From NCBI GenBank assembly GCA_040758525.1, contig JBFLVQ010000005.1:1-45728 (forward strand): a stretch of 45,728 bases of DNA. Direction: 5' to 3'. Position 1 is the first letter of the stretch, and the number at the start of each line of letters is the position of its first letter. The notes under the pieces were generated by a model, which saw only the letters and a list, made by a program, of their open reading frames with translations, did not search any database and had not been told where the DNA came from. This document shows, piece after piece, positions 44,116 to 45,728 of the stretch. The DNA comes from JBFLVQ01 sp040758525 (lineage in GTDB: Bacteria; Acidobacteriota; Blastocatellia; Chloracidobacteriales; JADJPF01). Made by a program: the position numbers and the translations under genes.

Positions 44116-44144
44116 TACTCTTAGTGTATGAGGGCAATTTGGTA

Positions 44145-44756
44145 TTGAAAACCGATCAAGTAGCGGATTCGATCCTGGTTAGTCAGGCTTGTGCAGGGGA
44201 TGAAGATGCCTTTGCAGAGATTGTACGCCGTTACAGCCCTCGCGTCTTCCGTATTGTCAGCCGTTTTTTCCGCCGTCCTACTCTGGTTGAAGAGCTAGCT
44301 CAGGATGTCTTTTTGAAGGCCTACACTCACCTATCCGATTATGAAGGGCGTGGTTCATTAGAAGGATGGCTCTCACGTATCGCCACTAGTGTATGTTTAA
44401 ATGCGCTACGTAGTGCTAGGCAGCGTCCAGAATCTTCGCTCGCGGATTTAACGGAAGCAGAGGCAAAGTGGTTGGAAGCGAGTTTGAGTAACTCGACCGT
44501 TAAAGGTTATCAGGATGCAGAAAAGGATCTAATCGCAGCAGATCTAGCCGATAAATTGTTTCGGGAACTCTCTGAAGATGATCGGGTAGTATTAACATTT
44601 ATTGAAGGCGATGGTCTTTCTGTGAAAGAGACAGCGACACTGACAGGCTGGTCACAAGCCAAGGTGAAGGTTCAACTGTTCCGTGCCCGTAGACGTATGC
44701 GCAAGGTTTTGGAAGAGCTGCTTGATAGCCAAGCACAGCGACTGGTGAAGAGTTAA
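44145..44756 (+). CDS. ECF-type RNA polymerase sigma factor
   Basis: 203 residues from TTG 44145. The frame opens at 44109, but GAGGG (44130-44134) lies about 10 nt before this TTG and the resulting start (LKTDQVADSILVSQACAGDE) is the common ECF beginning. Region 2 (about 20-85: AFAEIVRRYSPRVFRIVSRFF, EELAQDVFLKAY, YEGRGSLEGWLSRIATSVCLN) and region 4 (about 140-190: LSEDDRVVLTFIEGDGLSVKETA, WSQAKVKVQLFRARRRM) are complete. It is followed after 17 nt by a ZAS anti-sigma gene. Neighbouring Spy-like genes suggest envelope or metal stress as the signal and the cassette as the main target. Confidence 0.92.
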   Translation: MKTDQVADSILVSQACAGDEDAFAEIVRRYSPRVFRIVSRFFRRPTLVEELAQDVFLKAYTHLSDYEGRGSLEGWLSRIATSVCLNALRSARQRPESSLADLTEAEAKWLEASLSNSTVKGYQDAEKDLIAADLADKLFRELSEDDRVVLTFIEGDGLSVKETATLTGWSQAKVKVQLFRARRRMRKVLEELLDSQAQRLVKS

Positions 44757-44773
44757 ATTGTAGGGAAAGAATT

Positions 44774-45271
44774 ATGGATCAACATGTTTTGCGTCTCATT
44801 ACAGAGAAAGGGATCAATGGCTTGAGCGAAAGCGAGCTAGCCCTGATCCAGACTCATACAGAAGAGTGCCGTGAATGTCTACGCGCCTATCAGGCGGCGC
44901 GTTTAATGGCTACCATACTGAAAGCACGTGTTAATGAAACAGTTGAGTCTACGCCTTTCTTTCACACACGCGTAATGGCGACATTGCGAGAGCGACACAG
45001 TAATGAAGAGACTACTATTTTCTACCGACTCTGGCGTATGGTTTGGCCAACAGTATCAGCAATGCTTGCTGTGATCATTGCATTGCTGATAGGGAACTTT
45101 ATTTTACGCTTTCAAGCATCGCCATCAGAACAATCTTACACTCCAGATAGCTATACCGTAGAGACATTAATCTTGGAAGAAGGCGATGCTACAGCATCTG
45201 AACAGATAAACGACAATGAGGTTTTTTCGGCTGTCTTTGGACCCGAGGATGAAAATGGACAGGATTATTAA
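44774..45271 (+). CDS. ZAS-type membrane anti-sigma factor
   Basis: 165 residues. The cytoplasmic N-terminus carries H28-x3-C32-x2-C35 (HTEECREC), the zinc-associated anti-sigma motif that clamps region 2 and 4 of an ECF factor. One transmembrane helix (about 90-110: TVSAMLAVIIALLIGNFIL) leads to an acidic periplasmic tail of about 50 residues. It follows the sigma gene by 17 nt and its 3' end overlaps the next gene by 17 nt. The partner is almost certainly the adjacent ECF factor. The tail could be the contact point for the periplasmic Spy-like sensor. Confidence 0.85.
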   Translation: MDQHVLRLITEKGINGLSESELALIQTHTEECRECLRAYQAARLMATILKARVNETVESTPFFHTRVMATLRERHSNEETTIFYRLWRMVWPTVSAMLAVIIALLIGNFILRFQASPSEQSYTPDSYTVETLILEEGDATASEQINDNEVFSAVFGPEDENGQDY

Positions 45272-45656
45272 TAATAGATGGCAAGTTCGCGTTGCTGCAG
45301 TAGCAATCTTTTTACTAGGATTTGTTGCCGGCGCGCTCACCCTCAACCTTTATCATACAGATCCTTCGACTGCTGCATCAAAGCGAGGGCACCACCGCTT
45401 CGAACGGTTGATCTCTCGCCTCAATCTCACTCCTGATCAGAAAGTAAAAGTCGAAGCCATTCTACGTGACGCACGTGCACAATTCAGAGAGGTTCACAAA
45501 AGTTCGCAACCGAAATTTGACGAGGTACGGGCACAGGTTCATGCACGCTTGCAGGAAGTATTAAATCCTGAACAGTGGCAACAGTTTCAGCAGATGATGG
45601 AAAAACGACGTGAACATTTCCGTCGATCAGAAAATGAGCGCGCCGGCGAGCACTAA
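45255..45656 (+). CDS. Membrane-anchored Spy/CnrX-like LTXXQ protein
   Basis: 133 residues from ATG 45255: GAGG (45245-45248) lies 6 nt upstream, while the earlier ATGs in the frame have no spacing for it. The N-terminus has a basic start and one membrane helix (about 12-34) with no cleavage site, so the rest is tethered in the periplasm. The helical domain has LTPDQ (58-62) and LNPEQ (103-107), as in Spy/CpxP. Anchored single-domain members of this superfamily include CnrX, the nickel/cobalt sensor of the CnrYXH sigma system. Candidate ligands are H46, H47, E50, M114, M115 and H121; their geometry is unverified. Overlap with the anti-sigma gene implies coupled translation. Confidence 0.8.
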   Translation: MDRIINNRWQVRVAAVAIFLLGFVAGALTLNLYHTDPSTAASKRGHHRFERLISRLNLTPDQKVKVEAILRDARAQFREVHKSSQPKFDEVRAQVHARLQEVLNPEQWQQFQQMMEKRREHFRRSENERAGEH

Positions 45657-45728
45657 GATTCTGATTGGGCTATGTAAGGAGTTTTATTCCTGGTCACCAG
45701 TTTTATTTCTATACTGCATCGTTGGCGA

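Overview
The window looks like chromosomal backbone DNA of an Acidobacteriota bacterium, probably of the class Blastocatellia. The clues are two acidobacterial-type secreted VWA-domain proteins, a protein with an apparent MXAN_5187-type C-terminal domain, a long proline-rich receiver-domain protein, a Gram-negative envelope gene set (BamD-like lipoprotein, TonB-like protein, Mpl, TatA), and slightly AT-rich DNA. The taxon is inferred from gene content and was not tested by phylogeny. No tRNA, rRNA, CRISPR array, insertion sequence or prophage was seen, and no gene looks freshly broken.

Layout. 1-7000: the extreme 5' end of alaS (minus), a secreted coiled-coil protein, a VWA protein (minus), a TonB/TolA-like protein followed by a double-domain M16-like protein lacking both zinc motifs, and a cold-shock gene with a strong promoter, a long structured leader and a strong terminator. 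7072-11025 (minus): trmFO, a second VWA protein, xerC and an MXAN_5187-like gene. 11285-20284 (minus): glgA, trxA and purA, preceded by the cofactor operon valS-nadC-(duplicated-domain protein)-birA-coaX. 20426-25564 (minus): a receiver-domain protein, and PASTA-rpe-bamD behind tatA. 25887-26573 (plus): an orphan membrane protein.

26591-31913 (minus): a glycosyltransferase/flippase pair, then a sigma factor and its zinc-binding, membrane-anchored anti-sigma protein. Between the flippase and the sigma gene lies an extraordinary cluster of GATC sites: 22 in 235 bp. 32055-34449: mpl, converging on a site-2-protease-like gene. 34649-43311 (minus): mutS2, dnaG, rpoD, a glutamate-carboxypeptidase-II-like M28 peptidase, and an HU-like gene driven by a perfect consensus promoter. 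43548-45656 (plus): a four-gene envelope or metal-stress cassette (Spy-like protein, ECF sigma, ZAS anti-sigma, membrane-anchored Spy/CnrX-like protein).

Most genes are housekeeping (translation, cofactors, replication, cell wall). The regions that ask for a second look are the GATC cluster at 29.0-29.35 kb, the ECF cassette at the right end, the cold-shock leader at 6.5-6.8 kb, the M16-like protein without catalytic motifs, and the small internally duplicated protein in the cofactor operon. Promoters and hairpins were found by eye. Several start codons were moved inward from the longest open frame because a ribosome binding site or signal peptide argued for it; this is stated in each entry.
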